Below are positions 14,818 to 22,063 of a stretch of 23,082 nt of DNA, piece by piece. Position 1 is the first letter of the stretch, and each line of letters begins with the position of its first letter. The position numbers and the translations under genes were made by a program. A model generated the notes under the pieces. The model was not told the DNA's origin. It saw only the letters and a list, made by a program, of their open reading frames with translations, and did no database searches. Source of the stretch: Cyclobacteriaceae bacterium (GTDB lineage: Bacteria > Bacteroidota > Bacteroidia > Cytophagales > Cyclobacteriaceae); NCBI GenBank assembly GCA_009885605.1, contig VFKK01000271.1, positions 1-23,082 of the forward strand, read 5' to 3'.

Positions 14818-15300
14818 TTATCTGATTCTATCGATAGACCTTACCAACATTTCATCTTTTCGGATGAATCGATTTGCCAACATATTGCAAACCATCGCAA
14901 TCAGGACTGCCCAGAAGCCTGGCTGATAAGCTCCGTTTGTTTCTGCTCCGATTGCTGTGTTGATTCCATTGGTGGTAAGGAAAATAGCAGCAACCAACAC
15001 AACCATCACCAGCGAATTGATCATATTGAACATCATTTGTCGGGTACGATTGGCATATTGAAAAATGGAAACCAAAGCCAGCAATCCACCAAAACTTGCC
15101 AGTGCGGCGATATACCATTTCGAAGAAGATTGAATGACCTCTCCTGCCGGATTGAGATTACTAAGGGTGAAAGCTGTCAGATTCCAGGAATCTTCAGTCC
15201 CTGAACCTGTCAAAGTTTGCTCCCAGATCGGAAGCCCAATTGTAACTCCCATGGCTACCACAACCAAAAACAAAAATATTGTCTGAATTCGCTGGATCAT
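14818..15300 (-). CDS. DUF4293-family membrane protein
   Basis: This 160-aa protein has four predicted TM helices (about 6-25, 62-82, 90-111 and 124-143) with an extracytoplasmic loop after helix 1. The start MIQRIQTIFLFL and the C-terminal RKDEMLVRSIDRIR are the conserved ends of DUF4293, a family I know only from Bacteroidota. Function unknown. It is divergent from truA across 102 bp, and it has its own terminator. On the minus strand TTTATTTG (15326-15319) lies about 20 bp upstream of the start, one base off TAnnTTTG, with CCTTG about 20 bp further up as a possible -33. Confidence 0.85.
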   Translation of the reverse strand: MIQRIQTIFLFLVVVAMGVTIGLPIWEQTLTGSGTEDSWNLTAFTLSNLNPAGEVIQSSSKWYIAALASFGGLLALVSIFQYANRTRQMMFNMINSLVMVVLVAAIFLTTNGINTAIGAETNGAYQPGFWAVLIAMVCNMLANRFIRKDEMLVRSIDRIR

Positions 15301-15387
15301 TTCTTTTCAATTTTTCTGCAAATAAAAGCCCTTCACCCATCAATACCAAGGATTGCAGGTTTCTCTCCTTGATTTGACAGGGAATAG

Positions 15388-15395
15388 TATCTTTG
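15388..15395 (+). promoter_or_regulatory. -7 element of the truA promoter
   Basis: TATCTTTG matches TAnnTTTG exactly and is followed by CACCC, a common continuation in Bacteroidota. It ends only 7 bp before the ATG at 15403, so the leader must be a few bases or absent. A TTG is seen 16 rather than 19 bp upstream. Confidence 0.55.
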
Positions 15396-15402
15396 CACCC
15401 GT

Positions 15403-16161
15403 ATGATCGAAACCAGGCGATACTTTCTTGAATTGAGCTATAAAGGAACTCAATTTCACGGTTGGCAAATTCAGAAAAATGCCTACACGGTACAGGAATG
15501 CCTGGAATCAGCACTTTCTACGTATTTCAAAACACCAGTTTCCGTCATGGGAAGCGGACGTACAGATACGGGAGTTCATGCCAGTATGCAGGTTTGTCAT
15601 TTTGATTCAGATCAGATTTTTGACAGAGAAAAATTTCTGAAAGCCATCAATGCTATCCTTCCAAAGGATATTTCGATTCATACGATCAGAAATGTGAAGC
15701 CTTCTGCCCATGCGAGATTTCATGCATTGGAAAGATCCTATGTGTATCGGATTATTTTCAGGAAAAGCCCATTTCTTGATGAATTGGCTTGGCAATATTT
15801 CTTTGATCCAGATGTAGACAAAATGAATCTCGCTGCGAAAGCGTTGCTCAGACACGAGGATTTCGAATCTTTCAGCAAGGTCCACACTGCAGTCAACCAC
15901 TTTCGTTGTCAAATTAAATATGCCCGTTGGGAACAAAAGGAAGGTGAATTGTTATTTCATATAACTGCCAATCGATTTTTGCGTGGAATGGTACGAACCA
16001 TCGTGGGAACTCTCCTTGATGTGGGTCTGGGAAGAAAAGGAGTGGATGAAATGGACCTGATTATTGAATCCCGCAACCGATTAAAAGCCGGAAAAGCATC
16101 CCCGGCAAAAGGACTCTTTCTGAGTCGAATCGAATACCCAAAAGACATCTATTTAGATTAA
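15403..16161 (+). CDS. truA: tRNA pseudouridine synthase A
   Basis: This 252-aa enzyme makes pseudouridine at positions 38-40 of the tRNA anticodon arm. The start MIETRRYFLELSYKGTQFHGWQ is the family N-terminus; the catalytic Asp55 lies in SGRTDTGVHA, and RFHALERSYVYRI and FLRGMVRTIVGTLLDVG are the other conserved blocks. Length is normal (about 245-270 aa). It is first in a tight row: the ABC exporter gene starts 6 bp after its stop, and two further envelope genes follow. A TATCTTTG element directly upstream suggests a very short or absent leader. Confidence 0.96.
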   Translation: MIETRRYFLELSYKGTQFHGWQIQKNAYTVQECLESALSTYFKTPVSVMGSGRTDTGVHASMQVCHFDSDQIFDREKFLKAINAILPKDISIHTIRNVKPSAHARFHALERSYVYRIIFRKSPFLDELAWQYFFDPDVDKMNLAAKALLRHEDFESFSKVHTAVNHFRCQIKYARWEQKEGELLFHITANRFLRGMVRTIVGTLLDVGLGRKGVDEMDLIIESRNRLKAGKASPAKGLFLSRIEYPKDIYLD

Positions 16162-16167
16162 CATATT

Positions 16168-17940
16168 TTGAGCTTAGAGAAAGAAAAAGAATCATCCGGC
16201 GAAATCGTCGACATCAAAGTACTGAAGCAGCTTTATTCTTTTATAAAGCCCTATAAAGCTCAGTTCTATTTTTTGGTGTTTCTGACAATCGCCATGGCCA
16301 TTTTGGCTCCAACCAGGCCTTATCTGATCCAAATTGCAATAGATGAGCATGTGACGATCGGAGATCGGGGAGGATTGCTCAAAATCGTGTACATCCTGGT
16401 TGGGCTCATGTTCCTGCAAGCCATCGTGCAGTGGGCTCACACCTATTATTCGGGGTGGATTGGTCAGGTGATCATCAAGGATATTCGAGTGAGGCTTTAC
16501 CAGCATCTCCTTAAGCTCAGACTTAAATTCTTTGACAATACTCCGATTGGAAGACTCGTCACTCGAAATATCTCGGATATCGAAACGCTTGCCGATGTAT
16601 TCAGTGAAGGACTCGCAGCAATTGTAGGCGATTTACTTCAACTGGTGACGATTCTTGCCGTCATGTTTTACATCGACTGGAAACTCACACTTGTCAGTTT
16701 GAGTACGCTTCCGTTGATGATTATCTCCACTTACGTTTTTAAAGAAAAAATCAAAGTCACCTTCAATGATGTGCGCAATGCTGTTTCGAATCTGAATTCG
16801 TTCTTGCAGGAACATATCACCGGAATGAATATTGTCCAGATTTTTAATCGGGAGCAGCGGGAGTATGACAAGTTCAAATCAATCAATAAAGAACATGCTG
16901 CAGCGCACATTCGCTCAGTGATGTATTACTCCATTTATTTTCCTGTAGCAGAAATTATCCAGGCCATCGGTATTGGTTTGGTTGTTTGGTATGGGGCAGT
17001 TGGAGTATTGGGAATGGAATTACAGATAGGGGTTTTGATCTCATTTATCATGTATTTGCAGTTGTTTTTCCGTCCGATTCGAATGATTGCTGACCGTTTC
17101 AATACGCTGCAAATGGGCGTGGTGAGTTCCTCTCGAATTTTCAAATTGCTGGACAGCAAAGACAATATTGCCAACGAAGGCAATCATAAACCTGAAAAAA
17201 TCAAAGGTCACATCCAGCTTCAGAATGTTTGGTTTGCCTATGTAGACGAGGAATATGTGTTGAAAAACATCAATTTCGAAGTACCGCCAGGCCAAACTCT
17301 GGCACTTGTCGGAGCCACAGGCGCCGGAAAATCTTCAATCATTAACCTGATTTCCCGCTTTTATGAAATCAATAAAGGAAATATCCTGATTGATGATACA
17401 GACATTCGGGAATTTGAATTAGGAACCTTACGGAAGCATATCGGAGTAGTGATGCAGGATGTATTTCTGTTTTCAAATACCATTTACTACAATATCACAC
17501 TGGGTAATCCGACCATCACGCGCGAGCAAGTATTGGATGCTGCCGAAATGGTCGGCGCGAGAAAGTTCATAGAGCGATTGCCCGGTGGTTTAGATTACAA
17601 TGTCATGGAGCGCGGAGCTACCCTTTCGGTGGGTCAGCGTCAATTGATTTCTTTTGTGAGAGCGATGGTTTACAATCCTGAAATCATCATTCTTGACGAA
17701 GCAACTTCCTCAGTGGATACTGAAACAGAAGAATTGATTCAGGACTCAATCGAGAAAATGATGCGAGGCAGAACTTCGATCGTGATTGCGCACAGACTTT
17801 CTACCATTCAAAAAGCTGATAAGATCATCGTGATGAACAAAGGCGAAATCGTGGAAACAGGTACCCATGAAAGCTTGCTTGAGCTTGGGGGATTTTATAC
17901 GCAGCTTCATCAAATGCAGCTAAAAACGATGGCTATTTAA
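16168..17940 (+). CDS. ABC exporter half-transporter (permease fused to ATPase)
   Basis: This 590-aa protein has an N-terminal six-helix type IV exporter domain (about 20-325) and a C-terminal ATPase (about 345-585). ATPase motifs: Walker A GATGAGKS (382-389), Q-loop Gln430, signature LSVGQ (486-490), Walker B IIILDE with Glu511, and switch His542; all catalytic residues are canonical. It should work as a homo- or heterodimer in the inner membrane exporting a lipid, peptide or drug. The signature LSVGQRQL is of the kind seen in YheH/MdlB-like subunits, but no partner subunit is adjacent. The start is a TTG at 16168, 6 bp after truA; no ATG or GTG occurs before the first TM helix, so TTG is needed and implies translation tied to truA. 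Confidence 0.93.
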   Translation: MSLEKEKESSGEIVDIKVLKQLYSFIKPYKAQFYFLVFLTIAMAILAPTRPYLIQIAIDEHVTIGDRGGLLKIVYILVGLMFLQAIVQWAHTYYSGWIGQVIIKDIRVRLYQHLLKLRLKFFDNTPIGRLVTRNISDIETLADVFSEGLAAIVGDLLQLVTILAVMFYIDWKLTLVSLSTLPLMIISTYVFKEKIKVTFNDVRNAVSNLNSFLQEHITGMNIVQIFNREQREYDKFKSINKEHAAAHIRSVMYYSIYFPVAEIIQAIGIGLVVWYGAVGVLGMELQIGVLISFIMYLQLFFRPIRMIADRFNTLQMGVVSSSRIFKLLDSKDNIANEGNHKPEKIKGHIQLQNVWFAYVDEEYVLKNINFEVPPGQTLALVGATGAGKSSIINLISRFYEINKGNILIDDTDIREFELGTLRKHIGVVMQDVFLFSNTIYYNITLGNPTITREQVLDAAEMVGARKFIERLPGGLDYNVMERGATLSVGQRQLISFVRAMVYNPEIIILDEATSSVDTETEELIQDSIEKMMRGRTSIVIAHRLSTIQKADKIIVMNKGEIVETGTHESLLELGGFYTQLHQMQLKTMAI

Positions 17941-17970
17941 TTACTTATTTGAATATAAACCTCTACGCTC

Positions 17971-18555
17971 GTGAAATTCAGAATTCTAGCCATGATTTTA
18001 TTTTTACCTTTTTTGGGATTTGCACAGGAAAGAGGAGTTGGATTACGACTGGGTGAACCAATTTCGATTACCTATAAAGATTTCATTGAAGATTACCTTT
18101 CCATTGAAGCTATGATAGGAAGCGGCGGTGTGAATAGCGATAGCTATTATCAGCAGGATTTTGAGAATAATCCTCCTGCTTCAAATGCTTTCTACATTGG
18201 TCAAAATACCCAAAAGGGGATTTCCCTTAACCTAAGAGCTGCCTTACATGAAGATTTCACAGAAACGTTTGGTATAGAAATCGGATATCTGCTTGGTTAC
18301 GCTGGAGCCGGTGTTCAATTCAGGTCTGTCAATGTCACCTATTTTTATGATGTTAATCAAATCGGAACCAACCCAAATCTCACAGAAGAAAGAACAAATA
18401 TTGATTTTGGACCTGAGGCATTTGCCGGCGGCGAGTATTATTTTGACGAATTACCGATCAGTGTTTTTGCGGAGGTTGGGTTCTTTTTGGAGCTGCTTGA
18501 CCGGGTAGGTCATATCAAAGGTCAAGGTGGAATTGGGGTCAGATATTTATTTTGA
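17971..18555 (+). CDS. Small outer-membrane-like beta-barrel protein
   Basis: This 194-aa protein has a signal peptide (ILAMILFLPFLGFAQ). The rest alternates hydrophobic and polar residues with aromatic strand ends (GVGLRLGEPISITYK, GIEIGYLLGYAGAGVQF, ISVFAEVGFFLELL) and ends GIGVRYLF with a terminal Phe, as outer-membrane barrels do. It is probably an eight-stranded barrel; no named family is certain. The start is GTG at 17971, 30 bp after the ABC exporter gene; it is the only start placed correctly before the signal peptide. It is followed at once by the next gene (2 bp after its stop). The link to the exporter could mean a shared envelope role, but this is inference. Confidence 0.75.
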   Translation: MKFRILAMILFLPFLGFAQERGVGLRLGEPISITYKDFIEDYLSIEAMIGSGGVNSDSYYQQDFENNPPASNAFYIGQNTQKGISLNLRAALHEDFTETFGIEIGYLLGYAGAGVQFRSVNVTYFYDVNQIGTNPNLTEERTNIDFGPEAFAGGEYYFDELPISVFAEVGFFLELLDRVGHIKGQGGIGVRYLF

Positions 18556-18557
18556 GG

Positions 18558-19073
18558 ATGAGAAAAAAACTTGGATTTCTTGCGATTTTTCTTTTGCTAC
18601 TAGTAATGGCAGGATATTGGGGCTTTGACAGACTTGGTGGAAATAACCCCATTGAAGTCCGGAAAATAGAATCCAGTCCCGAAAGTCTGGCAGGCAGAAC
18701 GTATTCGGGAATTCCACAGGACGAGAAACTTGCTCAGATTTTCGAAGAAATGGAAACCCAAAAAGGAGTGCATCCAGGCACTTTTATCCATACCATTTAT
18801 GAAATTGAGCCTGCCGGAAAGTTGGATACCATGATCGTTTTTGTCGGAATCAATCAAGCTTTGCCGTTGGCGGATTTGGAATTCAAAAAATTCGAAGAGC
18901 ATTCCTATCTACTCGCCAAAATCACAGGGAGCCGATGGGTGATGCCCGGTCCGGGCAAAGTGAAATCGACTTTGGAAAATTACGCAAAGGAAAATGGCCT
19001 GACTCTCAGCGGGGTTTTTACCGACAAAATCATCTCAGAAGAAGAGGTGCATGTGATCGCTCCTATCCGCTGA
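18558..19073 (+). CDS. Membrane-anchored protein with a probable GyrI-like (effector-binding) domain
   Basis: I start it at the ATG at 18558, 2 bp after the previous stop, giving 171 aa; a TTG at 18552 overlaps that stop. One N-terminal TM helix (about 6-23) anchors a soluble domain. The domain seems to have two similar halves: residues about 45-105 (TYSGIPQDEKLAQIFEEME then HPGTFIHTIYEIE) and about 110-171 (YLLAKITGSRW then VKSTLENYAKENGL and EVHVIAPIR). Two such halves and the closing I-x-x-PI strand fit the GyrI/AraC effector-binding (SHS2 pair) fold, which binds small hydrophobic molecules. I am not certain of that assignment. There is no DNA-binding domain, so it would be an envelope binder, not a regulator. 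It closes the truA to exporter row. Confidence 0.7.
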   Translation: MRKKLGFLAIFLLLLVMAGYWGFDRLGGNNPIEVRKIESSPESLAGRTYSGIPQDEKLAQIFEEMETQKGVHPGTFIHTIYEIEPAGKLDTMIVFVGINQALPLADLEFKKFEEHSYLLAKITGSRWVMPGPGKVKSTLENYAKENGLTLSGVFTDKIISEEEVHVIAPIR

Positions 19074-19093
19074 AACCCCGTTTAGGTTTTTTT
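19073..19093 (+). terminator. Weak terminator after the GyrI-like gene
   Basis: AAACC (19073-19077) pairs with GGTTT (19085-19089) around a 7-nt loop, followed by a T run to 19093. The stem is only 5 bp. Confidence 0.45.
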
Positions 19094-19152
19094 AACTAAC
19101 CTATTTCTTCCACTCTCGTGAAAGGAGTAGTATCTATTTTAATCCCTCTGCT

Positions 19153-19677
19153 ATGAAAAAAATATTCGCCATGTATGGTTTTTTGGGCGTTTTGGTGTTC
19201 CAGGCTTGTGAAGGACCTCCCGGCCCTCCCGGGGAAACTGGGGCCGATGGTATTAACATCGTTGCCGAGGTTTTTGAGGTAGAGTTGGATTTTACAGCTC
19301 AAAACGATTACTCAGAAGTTTTCAAATTTGAACCAGTTATCATCGAAAGCGATGTTGTCCTGGTATTTATCGAATGGGAAAAAGAGGGAACTTCTCCAAT
19401 TTGGAGAGCACTTCCTCAGACCGTTTTCTTTGATCAAGGTGTATTGATTTACAATTATGATTTCTCCAGAAAGGATTTCAGATTATTTCTGGATGGACCG
19501 ATGGATTACGCAACATTAGGACCTGAATGGAAAATGGACCAGGTGTTCCGGGTAATCGTAATTCCTGGTGATTATGGTTCTTCAAGATTAGACTTGACCA
19601 ACTACGATGCTGTCACACAACTTTTGGGATTGAAGGATGAAGATTTCAAACGAATCGAATTAAAGAAAAAGAACTAA
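19153..19677 (+). CDS. Lipoprotein with short collagen-like (G-X-Y) stretch; unknown function
   Basis: This 174-aa protein starts with a lipoprotein signal peptide ending in LVFQAC (lipid Cys19). Directly after the Cys come four G-X-Y triplets (GPPGPPGETGADG), a collagen-like stub, then a globular part of about 135 residues rich in Val, Phe and acidic residues (VFEVELDFTA, VVLVFIEWEK, QVFRVIVIPGDYG), probably a beta-sandwich. Lipoproteins with this CxGPxGxxG opening are frequent in Bacteroidota. Four triplets are too few for a stable triple helix, so the stretch may act as a spacer or a trimer seed. Function unknown. A hairpin at 19710-19740 ends the unit. Confidence 0.82.
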   Translation: MKKIFAMYGFLGVLVFQACEGPPGPPGETGADGINIVAEVFEVELDFTAQNDYSEVFKFEPVIIESDVVLVFIEWEKEGTSPIWRALPQTVFFDQGVLIYNYDFSRKDFRLFLDGPMDYATLGPEWKMDQVFRVIVIPGDYGSSRLDLTNYDAVTQLLGLKDEDFKRIELKKKN

Positions 19678-19709
19678 TTATTACTGTCTAAGCCAACTAA
19701 TTACCACAG

Positions 19710-19746
19710 AACAGGATCGGTGCTTTGCATGGGTCCTGTTTTTTTG
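19710..19746 (+). terminator. Terminator after the collagen-like lipoprotein gene
   Basis: AACAGGA (19710-19716) pairs with TCCTGTT (19734-19740) across a 17-nt loop, followed by a T run to about 19746. The loop is long but the stem and T tract are good. Confidence 0.7.
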
Positions 19747-19783
19747 CGTCATGATTTTTTCCTTTAAAATTTAATTCGACGCT

Positions 19784-19791
19784 TATCTTTG
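19784..19791 (+). promoter_or_regulatory. -7 element of the hemE promoter
   Basis: TATCTTTG matches TAnnTTTG exactly and is followed by CGCC and the ATG at 19796. Only 4 bp separate the element from the start codon, so transcription should begin at or next to the A of ATG. Confidence 0.55.
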
Positions 19792-19795
19792 CGCC

Positions 19796-20821
19796 ATGCA
19801 ATTACAAAATGACCTTCTGCTTCGCGCCGCCAAAGGTGAGAAAACTGAACGAACCCCTGTTTGGTTGATGAGACAAGCCGGTAGAATTTTGCCTGAATAC
19901 AGAAAAGTAAGAGATAGTGTCAGCGGTTTCATAGAATTGGCCCAGACTCCGGAACTTGCAGCCGAGGTTACGATTCAGCCAGTGGATATTCTTGGCGTGG
20001 ATGCAGCAATTATTTTTTCAGACATTTTAGTAATCCCCGAGGCTATGGGATTACCATACGAAATGGTCGAGAAGCGAGGACCTTGGTTCCCAAATACTGT
20101 TAGAACTGAGTTAGAACTTAAAAAACTCAGAATTTCAGACGGAGAAAATGACCTTCGCTATGTGATCGATGCGATCAAAATCGTGAAAAAGGAATTGAAT
20201 GGAAGTGTTCCATTGATTGGCTTTGCCGGTGCACCCTGGACGATTTTCGCATACATGGTGGAAGGATCCGGTAGCAAGACTTTCTCCAAAGCAAGGGAAA
20301 TGCTCTATACTGAGCCTTTATTTTCTCATAAATTGCTGCAAATGATTACTGACAGCACGATCAATTACCTGAAAGCTCAGATTCGGGCAGGAGCTGACTT
20401 GGTACAGATTTTTGACAGCTGGGCAGGAATTTTGGGACCAAAGCAATACCAGGAATTTTCCCTGAAATATATTTCTCAGATCTGCGACGCGATCACGGAA
20501 GCGCCAATGACTGTTTTCGCCAAAGGCGCTTTCTTTGCCCGCGAAGAAATGGGACAACTCAACTGCGAAACAATCGGGCTGGACTGGAATATGGGAATTA
20601 CCGAATCAAGAAAATTGATTGGCCCAACTAAAACTCTTCAGGGAAATCTGGACCCGGCAGCACTATATGGAAATGCGGATCAGGTGAGAAAAGCAACAAT
20701 TGAAATGATGGAGGAGTTTCGGGGAACCAGACATATTGCCAATTTGGGACATGGCGTCTATCCTGACATCCATCCTGAGATGGTCAAGGTCTTTATTCAG
20801 ACCGTGAAAGAATTTAAGTAA
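19796..20821 (+). CDS. hemE: Uroporphyrinogen decarboxylase
   Basis: This 341-aa enzyme removes the four acetate carboxyls of uroporphyrinogen III to give coproporphyrinogen III, in heme synthesis. Family landmarks: TPVWLMRQAGRILPEYR (about 20-36, substrate-binding Arg residues), IIFSDILVIPEAMG (with the catalytic Asp), GFAGAPWTIFAYMVEG, FDSWAGIL, LQGNLDPA, and NLGHGVYPDIHPEMV near the end. It has a normal length. It is a single gene bounded by terminators on both sides (19710-19746 and 20820-20855). A TATCTTTG -7 element ends 4 bp before the ATG, so the mRNA may have no leader. If the real start were the next in-frame Met (in VWLMRQ), the family N-terminus would be cut, so 19796 is preferred. 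Confidence 0.97.
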   Translation: MQLQNDLLLRAAKGEKTERTPVWLMRQAGRILPEYRKVRDSVSGFIELAQTPELAAEVTIQPVDILGVDAAIIFSDILVIPEAMGLPYEMVEKRGPWFPNTVRTELELKKLRISDGENDLRYVIDAIKIVKKELNGSVPLIGFAGAPWTIFAYMVEGSGSKTFSKAREMLYTEPLFSHKLLQMITDSTINYLKAQIRAGADLVQIFDSWAGILGPKQYQEFSLKYISQICDAITEAPMTVFAKGAFFAREEMGQLNCETIGLDWNMGITESRKLIGPTKTLQGNLDPAALYGNADQVRKATIEMMEEFRGTRHIANLGHGVYPDIHPEMVKVFIQTVKEFK

Positions 20822-20855
20822 ATAAAAAAGGAGCTTTCATGCTCCTTTTTTATTT
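20820..20855 (+). terminator. Bidirectional terminator between hemE and the MOSC gene
   Basis: A perfect 15-bp stem, AAATAAAAAAGGAGC (20820-20834) and GCTCCTTTTTTATTT (20841-20855), encloses a 6-nt loop. T runs exist on both strands, and it sits between convergent genes, so it serves hemE (+) and the MOSC gene (-). It begins inside the hemE stop codon. Confidence 0.92.
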
Positions 20856-20871
20856 ACAAAATGAGTTGAAT

Positions 20872-21681
20872 TTAGGATTTCAAAATGATTTGATCTCCGA
20901 TCCTGATTTTTCCTGATTCCAATGCCACCATGTTTTGGGCAAAGTAGACCTTGTTACCGATGGTTCGATATCTGGCTAATGTCCTCAAAGGCTCTTTTCC
21001 TTGGAAGCCAGTTTCCTGATCAATCGTGGTCAGCACACAGCGGGCACAAGGCTTTACAACCTGAAATTCTACATCGCCGATTTTGATCCTTTTCCAGGAA
21101 TCCTCTGCAAATGGCGGGCCTCCGGAAAAGACAATATTTGGTCGAAAGCGATCCATTGGAGCGGAGTTTTCCAATCGTGCATTCAGGTCATTTAAGGATT
21201 CCTGACCTAAAATCAGATAAGGCATTCCGTCTGCAAAGCTTACTGATTCCTTATTTACTGCATATTTAGGACTTACTTTTCTATGAGTTGATTCAGGCAT
21301 TTTCACTAAGTGACAAGTCACTCCAAGTTTTTCGCTAAACCAATTATCCAGCCTCGGATCAACGATTTTTGCGATCACTCGGTCATCCCAGATTTCTACT
21401 TCGATCTCCTGATCGGATATTTGATGATAAGGTATATGAAGCTTATCATCAGGATTTCTTTTGGCAAAAACCACCAAATCCGTCTCTCCCAATTGAACTT
21501 GCAAAAGCGCCATTTGAGTATGAGTTCGCTGGGTCAAAAAAACTCCTTTGGAATCCACCAGCATCCATCTTCGGTCAAATTGGAAGCCTCTTTCTTCAAC
21601 TTTTGCTTCTTCCAGACGGATTCCGCCTAAAGATTTGATGGGGTAAATAAATAAATCCTGAATTATAAAATCCTCATTCAT
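20872..21681 (-). CDS. MOSC-domain protein (mARC/YcbX-like)
   Basis: This 269-aa protein has the MOSC N-terminal beta-barrel domain (about 5-125; IYPIKSLGGIRLEEA and GFQFDRRWMLVD are typical) and the MOSC domain (about 125-269) with DRFRPNIVFSG (177-186) and VKPCARCVLTT (209-219). The Cys in ARC (Cys215) aligns, as I recall, with the molybdenum ligand of mARC and YcbX. These enzymes carry Moco and reduce N-hydroxylated compounds such as base analogues. No C-terminal 2Fe-2S domain is present, unlike YcbX, so an outside electron donor would be needed. No Moco synthesis gene is in the window. A 56-aa membrane peptide ends 18 bp upstream on the same strand. It ends at a shared bidirectional terminator. 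Confidence 0.9.
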   Translation of the reverse strand: MNEDFIIQDLFIYPIKSLGGIRLEEAKVEERGFQFDRRWMLVDSKGVFLTQRTHTQMALLQVQLGETDLVVFAKRNPDDKLHIPYHQISDQEIEVEIWDDRVIAKIVDPRLDNWFSEKLGVTCHLVKMPESTHRKVSPKYAVNKESVSFADGMPYLILGQESLNDLNARLENSAPMDRFRPNIVFSGGPPFAEDSWKRIKIGDVEFQVVKPCARCVLTTIDQETGFQGKEPLRTLARYRTIGNKVYFAQNMVALESGKIRIGDQIILKS

Positions 21682-21699
21682 CTCCTAAAAATAGCCTTC

Positions 21700-21870
21700 T
21701 CAGGACAACTTCACACCTTCCGCGTCAGAAATAAAATCAATTGTAAAGCGAAGAACCTCAGAAGGGACTGATTCGAGGTGGCGATTGATCACAATGACGC
21801 AGATCGCCAAAAGGATCACTGCAAGCCATTTGCATCGTTCGGAATTTGCACATTTTAAAAAGTCTCTCAT
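21700..21870 (-). CDS. Small single-TM membrane protein (56 aa), unknown
   Basis: This short frame is 56 codons plus TGA. It begins MRDFLKCANSERCKW, has one hydrophobic segment (about 16-28, LAVILLAICVIVI), and continues with an amphipathic stretch, EVLRFTIDFISDAEG. Basic residues before the hydrophobic segment predict an inside N-terminus. It ends 18 bp before the MOSC gene on the same strand, so the two could be cotranscribed. On the minus strand TTCTTTGCAACC (within 21905-21925) resembles a weak -7 element. I recognise no family, and chance is possible: there is no second line of evidence beyond position and composition. Confidence 0.45.
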   Translation of the reverse strand: MRDFLKCANSERCKWLAVILLAICVIVINRHLESVPSEVLRFTIDFISDAEGVKLS

Positions 21871-21935
21871 CTCAGGAATATAGATGCATAGTCGTGAGGA
21901 GAGGTTGCAAAGAACTCCTTTTTTTTTGAAAAAAA

Positions 21936-22028
21936 CCTGTCAGAAAGTGATGCCCAAAATCCTACGAAGGTGACAATTAGGGGTCAAATCGAAGAAAACT
22001 TTGTCCACTTGGCTGACAATCTGACACA
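21936..22028. promoter_or_regulatory. Cluster of TGACA half-sites upstream of dnaK
   Basis: Five copies of TGACA or its complement TGTCA/TGTCC lie in 93 bp: TGTCAG (21938-21943), TGACAA (21971-21976), TTGTCC (22001-22006), CTGACAA (22013-22019) and CTGACAC (22021-22027). TTGTC and GACAA (22001-22005 and 22015-22019) form an inverted repeat with a 9-bp spacer, the same spacing as CIRCE but a different sequence. CTGACAAT and CTGACACA are direct repeats. This looks like binding sites for a regulator. Confidence 0.5.
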
Positions 22029-22048
22029 AAGAAGCCTGAATTAACCGA

Positions 22049-22063
22049 TGGCACAAGCCTTGA
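22049..22063 (+). promoter_or_regulatory. Possible sigma-54-type -24/-12 promoter of dnaK
   Basis: TGGCAC, five bases, then TTGA fits the sigma-54 consensus TGGCAC-N5-TTGC except for the last base (GC changed to GA). It would start transcription near 22074-22076, about 37 bp before the ATG. No TAnnTTTG element with this quality is seen nearby. It lies 20 bp after the TGACA cluster. Confidence 0.45.

Noticed and set aside
22001..22019. CIRCE/HrcA operator upstream of dnaK
   Set aside because: The inverted repeat has the 9-bp spacer of CIRCE, but the arms TTGTC/GACAA do not resemble TTAGCACTC/GAGTGCTAA.
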